DNA from: Escallonia rubra
Taxonomy: Eukaryota; Streptophyta; Magnoliopsida; Escalloniales; Escalloniaceae
Length of the DNA: 64,000 nucleotides
Reading direction: 5' to 3'
Assembly (NCBI GenBank): GCA_033065855.1
Contig: JAVXUO010002398.1
Coordinates: forward strand, 1 to 64,000
Part shown: positions 1-10,457 of the stretch, piece by piece
Layout of the letters: the number at the start of each line of letters is the position of its first letter
Position numbering within the stretch: the first letter of the stretch is position 1
Notes under the pieces: generated by a model
Told to the model about the DNA's origin: nothing
Seen by the model: only the letters and a program-made list of their open reading frames with translations
Database searches by the model: none
Made by a program: the position numbers and the translations under genes

Positions 1-1439
1 AATCATTAATTTGTTAATCACTCTTCAAGCAATTCCACATATAACACGCGCGCGTGCACACGTGCACGTGCATACACATGGGCTTGAGTCGCCACACGCC
101 ATGATAGAGAAGGATTTTAAAGTTTCCTATCTTTGATGCCAAAAATGTTAGAATTTTTCAATAAGAATATTTGATCAATTGTGTTTAGAACTAAAGCTTG
201 TGGCATGTTTGTAAAATGCGTTAGAAACAAGATATTTATGTTTTTAGAAAGTTTGGATCCCTACACGCTCTATGATCTATTTGGATAGAAGGCAAAAAGT
301 GATTTCCGGTGTAATTATATCGTGTCTATCAATGAAATCGCGGAATTGATAGTAAAAGTTGTTAACAAACAAAGCAAAAGAATGTAAAAAAATCCCTTTT
401 TAAGTAGGCTTTCCTTTTTGGAATAAACCTCAAAATAAATTTAGCCTTTAGTAGCTATGGAAGGTCGTTTTTACCGTTGATCTCGTTACAAAATTCAAAA
501 CTGTTAATAAGAATCTATTAGAGGAAAAAAAAAAAAACTCCCTCGTGAATCCCCGCCTTAATAAAGTTCGCGCTTCTTTCATTTTAAAAAAATTGTTGAG
601 AATAAACCAAATAAAGGAGGAGTCTGAGAACAAAACCTCTCCCCCACTACCCTTCTAATTGATTTCGTATCTCTTTTTCCAGTATGTTTTCTCCCTTCAA
701 AATCCATAGATGCCTCAGAATTTTGAGAAATGAGGTTATGGAAGGCCATTTTAATTTTTCCACTTCCTTTTACACCATAACAATCATTGTAGAAAATGCT
801 TGAATGAATAGACCCTGCACTATATATCTATAATCCTCTACATAAATGACAGGAAAAGAACTGAACTAATGTCTTAGCAGGAATATAAGCAATGCACATG
901 AATGATAACCAATAACACTAGGGTTAGTTCAGAAGTCAATAAAAACAATGTAGAAAGCAGGAAAGAGTTGTGATCATGCTCAAACATTAAATTAAACGAA
1001 TCATATATAGTAGACCTTGCAAATCTATATAGCCAGCCCCAGTACTAATTCACCTGAAACATTTGGAAGCAGAAGATCAGACAAGTTCTATTAAGGAAAA
1101 CTAAGGAATGGCATGAACACACACACACGCGAACAAGAAACACTTGATAGAGACATAAACCTCAGATCACTTGGATCACATAAAATCGGAACAAGTTAGG
1201 GCAGAAATGAAATATATCAAATGTGGGGATTGAGAAGCAGTGTATTCCCTTTATAAAGAGAGGGTTCTAGAGTTGTGGTCTGTGTTGGTATAACGACATA
1301 TGTAGCATTTGATGAGGGGGTGGTGTAGGAGCTTAGCTGGAGAGAAATGCCTCCATTACTGCATTTTGCCACATGGCAATGTACTTGCTCCTTTTGTGTT
1401 CTTTTCCTCTCAGATTACAGTCATGCACTCTTTGCTTTA

Positions 1440-1506
1440 GTATGTGTGTGCGTGCACACGCGTCTGTACATACGCGTGTATGTGATTGCGCGTGTGTGTG
1501 AGAGAG
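1440..1506. repeat. GT-rich interrupted microsatellite
   Basis: Runs of TG dinucleotides are interrupted by CG and CA steps. The open frame across it is a by-product of the repeat. Confidence 0.7.
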
Positions 1507-2431
1507 AACAAGAGAAATTCAAACGTATGTGTTGTATGTCTTAAATAAGAGGGTTTGAAAGTTTTACTTTTTATTGCAGATTGCTTTAGATTTCGTTGCT
1601 TTTGACTTGGCTTTAAAACTTTTAAGAGAATACTGGATTTCGAATTCTTTTATTAGTCAAACATTGGTTTGATTTTAATTAGATCTTTGTAATCCGATGG
1701 GTCGAGGAAATATGAAATTCAGACAAGAAGAAAAATGGGTGATTGTGTTATAAGAAACAGTTGCATTATTTTCTGTTCATTATTATGCAACTCATATTTT
1801 ATCTTTGGTGAAGAACCTGAATTAAGCAGCATGTCTATAAGTTAATTAAGAAAATGTAAAAAAAGAAAATAATTAACTTTTGGTGTCAAATTGTGGGTCT
1901 TACAAGGTTCTGAAATTGATTCAGACGACTACAACAATCTTTTGGTAATTGATTACTCATAATTGTGCTCAAGTATGAAACAGTATGTGATAGGTTTTTT
2001 GAGTGTATAACCGCTTGTGACGTTGGTTAGGGTCTAGATGTGATAAAAGTAAAACCAGCAACTTAAAAAGCAACCAAAAAATTTAGTGACACTGGGAAAT
2101 CTTGAAACATATTAGATTTATCCTGAAGATTGACCATGGAGGAAAGTATGAGTTCCTATGGTTATTTTGCAGTTTGCAGTTTGGAAGGAGAATTTTTCTA
2201 CATCAGAAAAGTACAGAGGTGCTTTAGTCTTGACAAGGGGTTTTTCCTAGTGAAGAAATGCTGTGTAATGGGATTGTGGTTGCACCATTTGGTTGGTTAT
2301 AGGTGGTTAAAACTTAAAAGCAATGGCCTGCTTTGATCGATCATGAAACTCTGTATTGGTCGCGACTACGTGGAGAGTAAAGTATTAATATTCTTACTCG
2401 GGTTATCCTATAAATTAAGATTAACGGATAG

Positions 2432-2480
2432 TTTGAGTGGAGAACACTCTGTTGCTTAAGATGGCTGATCATTTTTCTCC
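2432..2480 (+). repeat. 49-bp block, inverted copy at 11305-11353
   Basis: By eye, all 49 bases are the exact reverse complement of 11305-11353. The pair brackets the GRAS pseudogene, its inserted retrotransposon and the transposon-associated ORF. Confidence 0.8.
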
Positions 2481-2855
2481 TTCGTTCAGCTGTAACAACT
2501 TGCAAACTAGTTATAGTCCTCTTGAAGGATATGAGTGAGAGGATGTAGTCACCAAAACTGCATCAAAAACTAAAGTACGGGCAGAGGGTGCCATCTTTGT
2601 GTAAGTCAATCTTAATTAAAAAGGAAATAACGTAGTACAACTCATAGATTAACAGTAAAGCTGTTTTAGCCAAATTAAGCAGTATAAGTTTGACATTATC
2701 ACATGACAGAAGTTTTCACTAGTTGTAGACTTAGTTGTTCCTTCACTCTTTGCAGGCTGCATTCCTTGTTTGTCATGTGAGTGTCTTTAATTTGTCTTTG
2801 CTTGACTACACTTATAGTTAGAGAAACATACAGTATGAATCATTAAATGCCAACT

Positions 2856-3123
2856 CTATAAGTATGTTCTCAAGGACTCAGCAAAGCCTCGTAACCTCTT
2901 GCCTGTTTCCTCAATCTTCTCCTTATCCTTTGTTCCAATGGCAGTGATTTAAGAAGCTCAACCGGGTAGTCCTTTCGGTCTGCAAGAAACGGTGTCCATA
3001 AAACCCCACTCCTAATTTGAAGATCAATTAAATGGACCTTTGTTGCTATTAAAACATTGTCATTTATTGCCTGCATTCCTGCAAATTGCATCACTTGAGT
3101 GAAGGGAAGTTCTTTGTGGCATG
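2856..3123 (-). pseudogene. GRAS transcription regulator pseudogene, distal part (VHIID region)
   Basis: This is the continuation of the GRAS gene whose N-terminal part lies at 9101-9703 on the same strand. Before the retrotransposon insertion the two joined at the codons for ...AYL and ACHKELPF. The translation shows the GRAS VHIID motif as VHLIDLQIRSGVLWT, preceded by the alpha-helical QFAGMQAI stretch. After ...YPVELLK the good reading moves to another frame, which continues ITAIGTKDKEKIEETGKRL and stops at 2856-2858. There is therefore a frameshift as well as a truncation, and part of the sequence after GVLWT also looks deleted. The PFYRE and SAW regions of a GRAS protein (normally 400-700 residues) are absent. 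GRAS proteins are nuclear regulators of hormone response and development; this copy cannot encode a complete one. Confidence 0.85.
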
Positions 3124-3128
3124 CCAAA
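3124..3128. repeat. Target site duplication CCAAA (left)
   Basis: The same five bases follow the right LTR at 9096-9100. Removing the element and one copy restores an uninterrupted GRAS reading frame at the junction. Confidence 0.95.
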
Positions 3129-3569
3129 TGTTACTGCTTGAATATTGATCGGGACCACGGCTAGGGAATGTTCCTGCAAAATAGAGCACAGAGTGACCAC
3201 CGGGGATGTTTCGGTGGAGGCGGCTCCGATGCTAAAGTCAGAACGTCGCTACTAGAGTAGAATCTGAATAGCAGAAAATGCACTGAGTGCTTGTGTGTGT
3301 GAACTTGTCTGTGTGTGTGAACTTGTCTGTGTACCTGAGGATCTTCCCATTATATAGGCCATTTCTAGACTCCTTTCTTCTTTAGAACTCTTTTCTGACT
3401 GATCCTTCTTGTAGAAGAGCAATGTTAGGACTCTTCCTTTAGCACATGAGTCCTTAACGGCTTCTATCACCTCTCTTATGGTCTATCCCGATACAGATTC
3501 CTTAGTCCATTCAGAGTCAACCACGCCACGTGTCATTAGTTGGTTGGGTGGATATATTTAGCTATATCA
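3129..3569 (-). repeat. LTR of the gag-only gypsy element (3' LTR in element orientation)
   Basis: 441 bp, against 409 bp for its partner at 8687-9095. Much of the length difference is a short duplicated TGTGTGTG-AACTTGTC unit near 3290-3330, present only here. The two copies otherwise differ at scattered positions. Confidence 0.9.
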
Positions 3570-3592
3570 TAATGCCCCCCACTTTTTTAGCC
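3570..3592 (-). other. Polypurine tract of the gag-only element
   Basis: On the minus strand the sequence just before the LTR reads AAAAAAGTGGGGGGCATTA. This is a typical plus-strand primer next to a 3' LTR. Confidence 0.75.
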
Positions 3593-3739
3593 AAAATGTT
3601 TGGCTGAGAAAGTGTATTCCAGGTGTCTTGAGACACACATCAACGCCAAAATAACCAATCTATTGTTGCATAAATAGCATTCTGAAATTATTCGGAATTT
3701 TTCTGGTATGTTTCCAAATTTTTCCTTGAATTTTCTGCT

Positions 3740-5250
3740 TGGACCAAGGCCTGCTCGGGAAGTGCGCTCGGACTTGCTGTCCGGGAGGCCTGCTCGGGAA
3801 GTGGGCTCGGACTTGCTGTTCGGGAAGCCTGTGCGGACGGCCTCCCTTAGACGCGGGCCTTGTGGCTGAAAGGCCCACTTTTGTTGAAGTCCAAAATCTT
3901 GTTTAGAAAATGGAAACGGAGCTTCCAGGCGCGGGCAGAGAGAATCGATCACTTGATCGCGTCGATATAAGGCGCATAGATTACCACTGGGCTGGTCGGC
4001 CACTTGCTATTATCTGAGCACCAAATATATTTAAACACTTACTTGGAAACTTGGAAAGTCCATAACTTCTGTCCGGGAAGCCTGCTCGGGAAGTGGGCTC
4101 GGACTTGCTGCTCGGGAAGCCTGTTCGGGCTTGAAGGGTGGAAAGGCCCATTTTATTCTTCTCTTTTTTTTTTTTTCGGTCATGCTGTGCGGGCTTCGCC
4201 CTGATGGTGGGAAGGCCCATTTGCTTGCTGCTCGGGGGACGGCCCAATTTCACTGCTTGGACTTGAAGTTATGTTGTGGCCAGTTTCCTTGCAAAAAAGG
4301 ACGAAACTTTTTTGAAGCTACTGCGAGGTTTTGAACTCCTGACCACGCGCACGCAAGAGGCATGGCATTCAGTTGGGCTGGTCGGCCTCTCTTGCTGGTT
4401 TCCGAGCAGAAAATGTATTAAACCATCACTTTAAAATTTGAAAGGACCATAATTTCTTGCTCGGACCTCCATTTGAGGTGAAATTTTTTATTTTATTTTA
4501 TTCCAGGTATTTTCTTGAGCTCTATCCATAGAAAATCATATTTTCTTCAAAAGAGTTTAGATGCAAGCTCTACGTAAGAAAACTTCTTTGACTTCCGTAT
4601 AAGAGCTTTCCTTAATCAAACTCCCTAGAGCTCTACTCGTAGGGTTTGCTTGAAAATGAAAAAAGCCTTGGAGCTCTATGCGTGAATTTGACTCGACTAA
4701 GATGCTCGGGAGCTCTGCACGGGTAAGATGCTCAAGTGTCTTGCTCGGACAGGCTGCTCGGGGAACTTATTCGGACACGCTGTGCGGGCGTCCTGCTCGG
4801 GCATCCTGTTCGGGTGTACTGTGCACGGGTATGTGCTATAGTCTTAAGCTTTAGGATGTGGAATTCCACAAGGGTGTCTGCTTGGGCACTCTGTTCGGAC
4901 GACATCGTGCTCGAACGGGTGTCAGAAACTTAAGCTTTTGAGAGCTTTTAAGATGTAGAATTCTACAAAATTATCTGCTCAGCCATTCTGTTCGGACAGC
5001 ATCGTGCTCGGACACTGCAAGGCCATGCTGTTCGGGTGATGAGCTCGGCCATCGTTCTGCCCAGGCAGACACTAAACTTTGAGCTCTTGAGAGCACAAAG
5101 GGAATGAAATCAGGTGATCTGATCGGGCGACGCACTCGGGCAGACGCCGTAGCTTGGCCCTTGAGAGCACAAGGTTCATCAGATGAGGTGACCTGCTTGG
5201 GCGACGTGCTTGGCTAGCATCATGCTCGTGCAGACACCAGAGACTTAAGC
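3740..5250. repeat. Degenerate TGCTCGG-rich array inside the retrotransposon
   Basis: Short motifs such as TGCTCGGG, TGTTCGGG and TGCTCGGAC recur dozens of times, in places within longer units of about 40 bp (GCCTGCTCGGGAAGTGGGCT near 3780-3810, 4080-4110). No protein is supported. In element orientation this is the 3' untranslated part between protease and polypurine tract. Confidence 0.7.
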
Positions 5251-5304
5251 TCTCAAAAGCTTTAAATCTAGAATTTCATCACCATTATTTTTCTAAGCAT
5301 TTTG

Positions 5305-5830
5305 ATGCCCCCTAGAGGGGTTTGACCTGTGTGTTTTTCACCTCTCCTTGGGAGGGTGCTTATGCAATTGTGTTTTTAAGCTTGTGCTATCCACATCTTG
5401 CATTATGTTTTACTTTGGCGCAAACCCTTATCGTCAGCTAAAGGTTGGCAAAGAAGCCTCCACTCTCGCTCGGCCAGGTTTTAAATTAACAAAACAGGGT
5501 GGGGCGACGAACCCCCACAAAGGCTTTGTCATTTCACAGGCTAGAACCAAAGCTAGACCGTTTTATGTGACACTTGTGTACCACTCTATCACCTAAGTGA
5601 CTTTTCACTGCCCCCTGGAAGGATGTGTTTTATGCAACTGCGTTTATGAGTTTGTGCCCTTCACATCTTGCATTGTGTTTTACTTTGGCGCGAACCCTTA
5701 TCGTCAGCTAAGGGTTGGCAAAGAAGCCTCGCACTCCCGCTCGGCTAGGCTTTGAATTAGCAAAGTATGGTGGGGTGACGAGCTCCCACAAGGGCTTTGT
5801 CGTTTCACGGGTTAGAACTATAGCCAAACC
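5305..5830. repeat. Two tandem copies of a roughly 270-bp unit
   Basis: A unit containing CTTATCGTCAGCTAA occurs twice with that motif at about 5425 and 5695. Both copies include the flanking GGTTGGCAAAGAAGCCTC block and a CACAAAGGCTTTGTC-like block. Confidence 0.75.
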
Positions 5831-6339
5831 GTTCTAGATAGGACTTGAGTCCTGCCTTCTGTACACTTCTTCTTGGGAAGAGTGTATGAAAAAGGCGTTT
5901 GGGCTCTTGGGAGCCAAATTAATCTGCGAAAGGCCATGGACGGGCAGCCTGCTCGGGCAAACTTCTCGGGTGACGTATTCAAGCAATGCGCTCGGGTGCT
6001 TTGCTCGGATTGGCCTATATTTAGTATTTCTTCAGAACTTAGAAACAATAAGAAGAGGTTTACTTGATCACTCTGCTTGGGCAAGAGTTTACAATCATCA
6101 CAATTATGCTCAGGAAAAGACGTTATTGCTTGGTCAAAATACGGAAAGTGCATTGGGGACTAATGTCATCCCATGTTATTCATCTAACTGTCTGAATACT
6201 ATTCTAAGAATTCGAAAAAAACCTAAGTCTTACTGTGGACTGGGCAAAGTATGAGCCTCCTGCCCTTCAAAAAAGGAGTATCTTGGCTTGGGGCAAGGTG
6301 CTACTAATAGTAACGTCAAAGGTTCTCTTTTGTGCCATC

Positions 6340-8654
6340 TCAGAAGTCCTCGATGACAAGGGCTTCTTTATTCTTGTCTCGGCATGATGCCATGTAGCAT
6401 TGTCGGGCCACTATCTGGTCGCCTTTGACTTCCCCTACTCCATGTTCCATAGGGAACTTCATCTTTAGATGATACGTGGACACCACTGCCTTTAACTGGT
6501 TCAAGGCTGTTCTCCCGAGTATGGCATTGTAAGCTGAAGGGACACGAACAACCACAAAATTTAGCATCAACTTAGCTAGAGCAGGAGGGGTGCCGATGGC
6601 GACTGGTAATGCAATGATCCCTTCGACTGCAATAGGGTGGTTTGAGAAGCCGTAGAGGGGTGTATCCATCTTGCGCAGCCAATCAGACGGGATGTTCATT
6701 TTTAGGAAACCTTCATAAAAAAGTACCTCGGCTGAATTCCCGTTATCGACTAAAATCCTTTTGACATCAAAATTACCCACTAGAAGTGTGACAACCAACG
6801 GGTCATCATGGTGTATGTTTATATCCCATATGTCATCATCTGAAAAGGAAATTGTGGGCACCAATGCCGTCTTCTGTGTCTTACTTGGGGATTGACTTGT
6901 GATGCACACTTCTCTTGCATAGGCTTTGCGACCCCGTCCGGAAGAACCTCCTGCTGCAATGCCCCAAAGATTGTATTGATGGTGCCCGCATTCTCTTACC
7001 TCTCTTCTCTTTCCTCTATAATCGGAGTCGCTTATCTTCTATCATCTCTGCGTGCGATGTACTTCTTCAAGTGTCCACGCTTGATGAGGGACTCAATTTC
7101 ACGCTTAAGCAATTCGCAATTATTGGTAGTATGGCCATGATCGTTGTGGAATCAGCACCACAGACTCCTATCCCTCTTGCCTAGAGCTGATCTCATTATG
7201 TCTAGTCGATCTAGAATTTCCTTATCTCTTTTCTCATGCAGAATCTGTGATGGTCGGGTGTTCAAGGGCGTCAAGTTCTTCATGTCGAGTGGCTCTCTTG
7301 GACGCCGCTCGTCGCGCTTTGAGCGTTTGAAATTCCTTATGCCTCCCAGACTCTCCTCACGGGAACGTCTCCCCTGCTCTTGCTCATTGCTATTTTGATG
7401 CCTCTTGTGCATTTCCAAGTATTCTTCGCCTTGGATATACTTGTTAGCCTTATCTAATAGTGCCCTCATGCTACCAGGGGGACTTTTGTTGACCGCGAAT
7501 GCAAATTTGGATGTAGGTTGGAGGCCGCGCAGAAAGGCCGTGTATTTTACTGACTCATCCAAATTGTCGATCTTTAGCGTCGCTGCATTGAACCTCCCTA
7601 AATAATGTGACAGAGATTCATTCTTTTCCTGCACCACGTTGAGAAGGCTCGCGGAGTTTTTCCTTCTAGTGCGGCTACTCACAAAATGCTTCTGGAAAAT
7701 ATCAGAGAGTTGAGCAAATGAGTGAATGGACCTTGGCTGCAGGGACTTGAACCACGCATGCGCAGCCTTTCTCAAGGTGGTTGGAAAGGCCCGGCACATG
7801 ACAGCGTCGGAGACTTGGAGGAGTAGCATGTTCGTCTGAAATTGGTAGACGTGCTCTCCGGGGTCCCCATTCCCATCATACAAATCACATTGCGGCATCC
7901 AAAAATTCGGAGGGATTTTTGCTCTCTCAATTGTCTTGGATAGGGGATACCCGGAATCCTCCCTTAGGGGAGTGAATTCTTCTGGGCGGGGATCGGAGAT
8001 GGTTTTTCGAGAAGTTTTCCCTTAGGAGGGTACTTCTCGTGTATTGCAACGAATTCGTCCTTGGGGACATCGTCTTTTGTCTACGCGGTGTCGGCCACGT
8101 GCTCCTTCGTTCGGAATGGGAAACGAGTTTGTGCTGTCTTCTACTGATGTCTCACGACGGAAGCAGGAGCCACTTCTAGTAACATGTTCTTTGACCTCCT
8201 GTCTTGGCCGATAACTGGGATCAGCCTCCGAGCTGTATCTCCGACCATAACTTGACCTTGAGGTCAACCTGAGACGAAGTTCACTTGGGTCTAGGTGTGG
8301 CTGATTGGTGGAGGTCACTGGGGCAACCACTTCAAGCGTTTTCTGTAGGGTGCTCACCACACCCTTAAGTTCATGGATTTCTCTTGTTAGATTCGCTTTT
8401 GGTGTGTTGAACAACTTCCGGGTCAGGCAGTGACGTAGGTCTCCCCTTTTTAAAAGAGGAGTTGGGGAACGAGTTCTCTAGGAGCTATCACTCGTTTGCG
8501 AGGTGACTGAAGTCACATTATTCCGGTCGTTACTGGAATATCGGTCAGATGGTGTCAAACGTCGGCCCTCTCGACGAGAGCCACCGGATAGCGCTCGTCG
8601 GTTGTGAACTGAGCGACTGATCAGAAGGGTGTTGGAAGATGATTGCCTAGCCAT
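6340..8654 (-). pseudogene. Gag-protease reading frame of the gypsy-type element, broken
   Basis: The frame starts at the ATG read at 8654 (MARQSSSN...), about 30 bases inside the LTR. It runs in one frame to 7152, with in-frame nonsense codons near 8478 and 8022 and a further one at 7152. The retrotransposon_gag domain lies at 7898-7450 (CDLYDGNGDPGEHVYQF, then AHAWFKSL). A Cys/His knuckle of the DHGHTTNNC type follows near 7140-7100. After a frameshift, 6909-6340 encodes an aspartic-protease-like domain: LVDNGNSAEVLFY around the catalytic Asp (DNG instead of the usual DTG/DSG) and AILGRTALN as the family's C-terminal motif. No polymerase follows. Gag would package RNA and the protease would mature it, but this copy is inactive. 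Confidence 0.85.
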
Positions 8655-8666
8655 GTTCCCTGTCGG

Positions 8667-8684
8667 TCCCACGGATGGCGCCAA
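8667..8684 (-). other. Primer-binding site of the gag-only element
   Basis: Reading minus, TGGCGCCATCCGTGGGAC begins two bases after the LTR. The TGGCGCC start is typical of plant gypsy elements primed by a tRNA; I do not assign which tRNA. Confidence 0.65.
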
Positions 8685-8686
8685 AA

Positions 8687-9095
8687 TGTTACTGCTTGAA
8701 TATTGATCGGGACCATGGCTAGGAAATGTTCCTGCAAAATAGAGCACAGAGTGACCACCAGGGATGTTCCGGTGGAGGCGGCTCCGATGCTAAAGTCAGA
8801 ACGTCGCTACTATAGTAGAATCTGAATAGCAGAAAATGCACTGAGTGCTTGTCTGTGTACCTGAGGATCTTCCCATTATATATGTCATTTCTAGACTCCT
8901 TTCTTCTTTAGAACTATTTTCTGACTGATCGTTCTTGTAGAATAGTCATGTTAGGACTCTTCCTTTAGCACATGAGTCCTTAACGGCTTCTATCACCTCT
9001 CTTAGGGTCTATCCCGATACAGATTCCTTAGTCCATTCAGAGTCAACCACGCCACGTGTCATTAGTTGGTTGGGTGGATATATTTAGCTATATCA
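8687..9095 (-). repeat. LTR of the gag-only gypsy element (5' LTR in element orientation)
   Basis: 409 bp, direct repeat of 3129-3569, followed by the target duplication CCAAA at 9096-9100. Confidence 0.9.
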
Positions 9096-9703
9096 CCAAA
9101 TATGCAAGATTAGCACCAGGCGAGAGACCGTTGGTGTGTTCCTCCTTATAATCGGTGATCGTATCGCGTCCTGTTTCTCTGTCTATCCTCTTTCGTAAAG
9201 CCTCAGCAAAATAAAAAACCATCCTCTCCACTGGATTACCGGAATCGGATGCCATCATTTCACAATAGGTTAACCAGATGCTTGCATAATCAAATTGCTT
9301 GCTTTCCACCTTCTCGGCTGCATCTAGAAGGTGACGTGCAAGTTCAACATCTCTTGTTTCTTCTACTGATAGACTAACGAGAGCACCGTACGGATGGATA
9401 GAACTTGCAAAGCCGTTAGCCTTTCGGGTAGAGAACTGGATGTATATATCTTTCCCCAGCCACCCTCAAGATTTGTTATGTCGATAATGTTCGTGCATTC
9501 ACTTTACTCTCATTGCTCATACTTCCTTGATTGTGGAGTAGCTCTTGAGATGCTATAGAAGATGGATATGGCTTTTCTTTAGCTGGTTCTCCCAATTTCA
9601 AATTTGGGTTTTTAAGTAGCCGAAAACTTGGAGCTCCATATACTGACTGAACTGAAAGTGGCATGCGTTTCTGCTGATCGATTTGCGTCCCGCCACCGGA
9701 AAT
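9096..9703 (-). pseudogene. GRAS transcription regulator pseudogene, N-terminal part (LHRI)
   Basis: Reading minus, the first methionine is at 9664 (MPLSVQSVYGAP...), and the open frame extends back to about 9703 without another. The first section ends at a TAA (9476-9478) just after NARTLST. The same frame then reads QILRVAGERYI, and the following block, QFSTRKANGFASSIHPYG, lies in another frame, so a small indel sits near 9435. Downstream are EETRDVELARHLLDAAEKV and a leucine-heptad region, NPVERMVFYFAEALRKRIDR, typical of the first GRAS leucine-rich helix. The frame runs into the retrotransposon at 9096 and resumes at 3123. One nonsense codon, frameshifts and an insertion make this a pseudogene. 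The subfamily resembles DELLA/RGL-like GRAS proteins, a weaker inference than GRAS itself. Confidence 0.85.
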
Positions 9704-9710
9704 TTTTTAA

Positions 9711-9830
9711 TAGTATGGAGCCGTTATTTATTAAATTTAAGAATGGGTGTGAGGCTGTAGTAGAAACTTAGGGTTAGTTTATATTTAAGAATGGGTGTGT
9801 GGCTGTAGTATAAATAACCGCTCCATACTA
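9711..9830. mobile_element. 120-bp MITE with 20-bp inverted ends
   Basis: The ends are TAGTATGGAGCCGTTATTTA and TAAATAACCGCTCCATACTA, inverted with one mismatch. A third copy of the end (TAGTATGGAGCGGTTATTT) follows at 9839-9857, so the last 50 bp also form a hairpin. Two internal direct repeats (TTTAAGAATGGGTGTG) lie at about 9737 and 9784. I cannot assign a superfamily. Confidence 0.6.
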
Positions 9831-9859
9831 TGTTTTAATAGTATGGAGCGGTTATTTGT

Positions 9860-10440
9860 CCGTGCTAGGGTGCATCATGCTCTGGCATCATTTGTTCCCC
9901 CTCCACCAACTCAAATTAGAACAGAAATATGACATCAATGTTGCAAAAATAGTTTAATCTGCATATCCTCGAAATTGCACCCGAAAACACACATCACATG
10001 ACGATTGATCATTCTCTATCATCTAAAGACTAGTTGGGTGGACTTGGTCACTTGGGCCTCATTAGTTTTGTACATTTATGTTACAAGTCAGAATAAAAAA
10101 AATTGTTACGGAGAACAGGATCAATTGACTTGGTCACTTAGGCCTCATTAGCATTGATTTAGTGGCGTTAAGAGATATGTTGGATTTACTTCAGAAATTT
10201 TCCATATTATCTGCCGCCTTCAGCATAATACTCCGAGAATTACCTCAAACCATGTTCAGTTGAATTACTATCCTAAAATTAGGGGGAATGATATCCGACT
10301 AATAGTTAATAAGCCAAGGTGATCAGTTCTTCTGATATATGTAGACTCTCCGTTTGCAATAATATTCTGGAAATTAATCCATATCATTTGTACCCTTGGA
10401 CTTGAGCATCTCTCGTGTTAAAGTTCAGATTCTGGCATAA
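9860..10440. other. Spacer, no gene seen
   Basis: AT-rich sequence. A phrase of about 25 bases around GACTTGGTCACTTGGGCCTCATTAG recurs with one difference near 10037 and 10129. Nothing coding is supported. Confidence 0.5.
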
Positions 10441-10457
10441 ACACCTATTTTATGCCT

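Larger units (their letters stand above)
1..2855. other. AT-rich spacer without a supported gene
   Basis: I see no coding region that I can support here. The longest open frames (1347-1544, 2130-2336) are short, match no family I recognise and overlap simple repeats or AT-rich sequence. The stretch holds a CA-rich run near 45-80, a GT-rich microsatellite at 1440-1506 and a 49-bp block (2432-2480) that recurs inverted at 11305-11353. It lies downstream of the truncated GRAS pseudogene, so the lost 3' half of that gene would have been expected here, but I could not find PFYRE or SAW-like sequence. Confidence 0.6.
3129..9095 (-). mobile_element. Ty3/gypsy-type LTR retrotransposon with gag and protease only (TR-GAG-like)
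   Basis: Two direct LTRs (3129-3569 and 8687-9095) begin TGTTACTG and end TATATCA on the plus strand. They are flanked by the perfect 5-bp duplication CCAAA. The coding strand is minus: the primer-binding site lies next to the right LTR, and the purine tract lies next to the left LTR. The 5.1-kb interior carries gag and an aspartic protease, but no reverse transcriptase, RNase H or integrase. The remaining roughly 2.7 kb (3590-6300) is repetitive non-coding sequence. Plant elements of this architecture are called TR-GAG and depend on a partner for reverse transcription. Here gag is also broken by nonsense codons. The element sits inside a GRAS pseudogene. Confidence 0.9.

Noticed and set aside
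1347-1544. Open frame rich in Cys and Val across the GT microsatellite
   Set aside because: The composition follows the dinucleotide repeat, and no conserved motif or gene context is seen.
3740-5250. Regularly spaced repeats that could suggest a CRISPR-like array
   Set aside because: Units are degenerate, spacers are not unique, the host is a plant and the array lies inside a retrotransposon.
5818-6254. Overlapping frames of 60-122 codons on both strands
   Set aside because: They lie in the non-coding repeat part of the gypsy-type element and show no domain.
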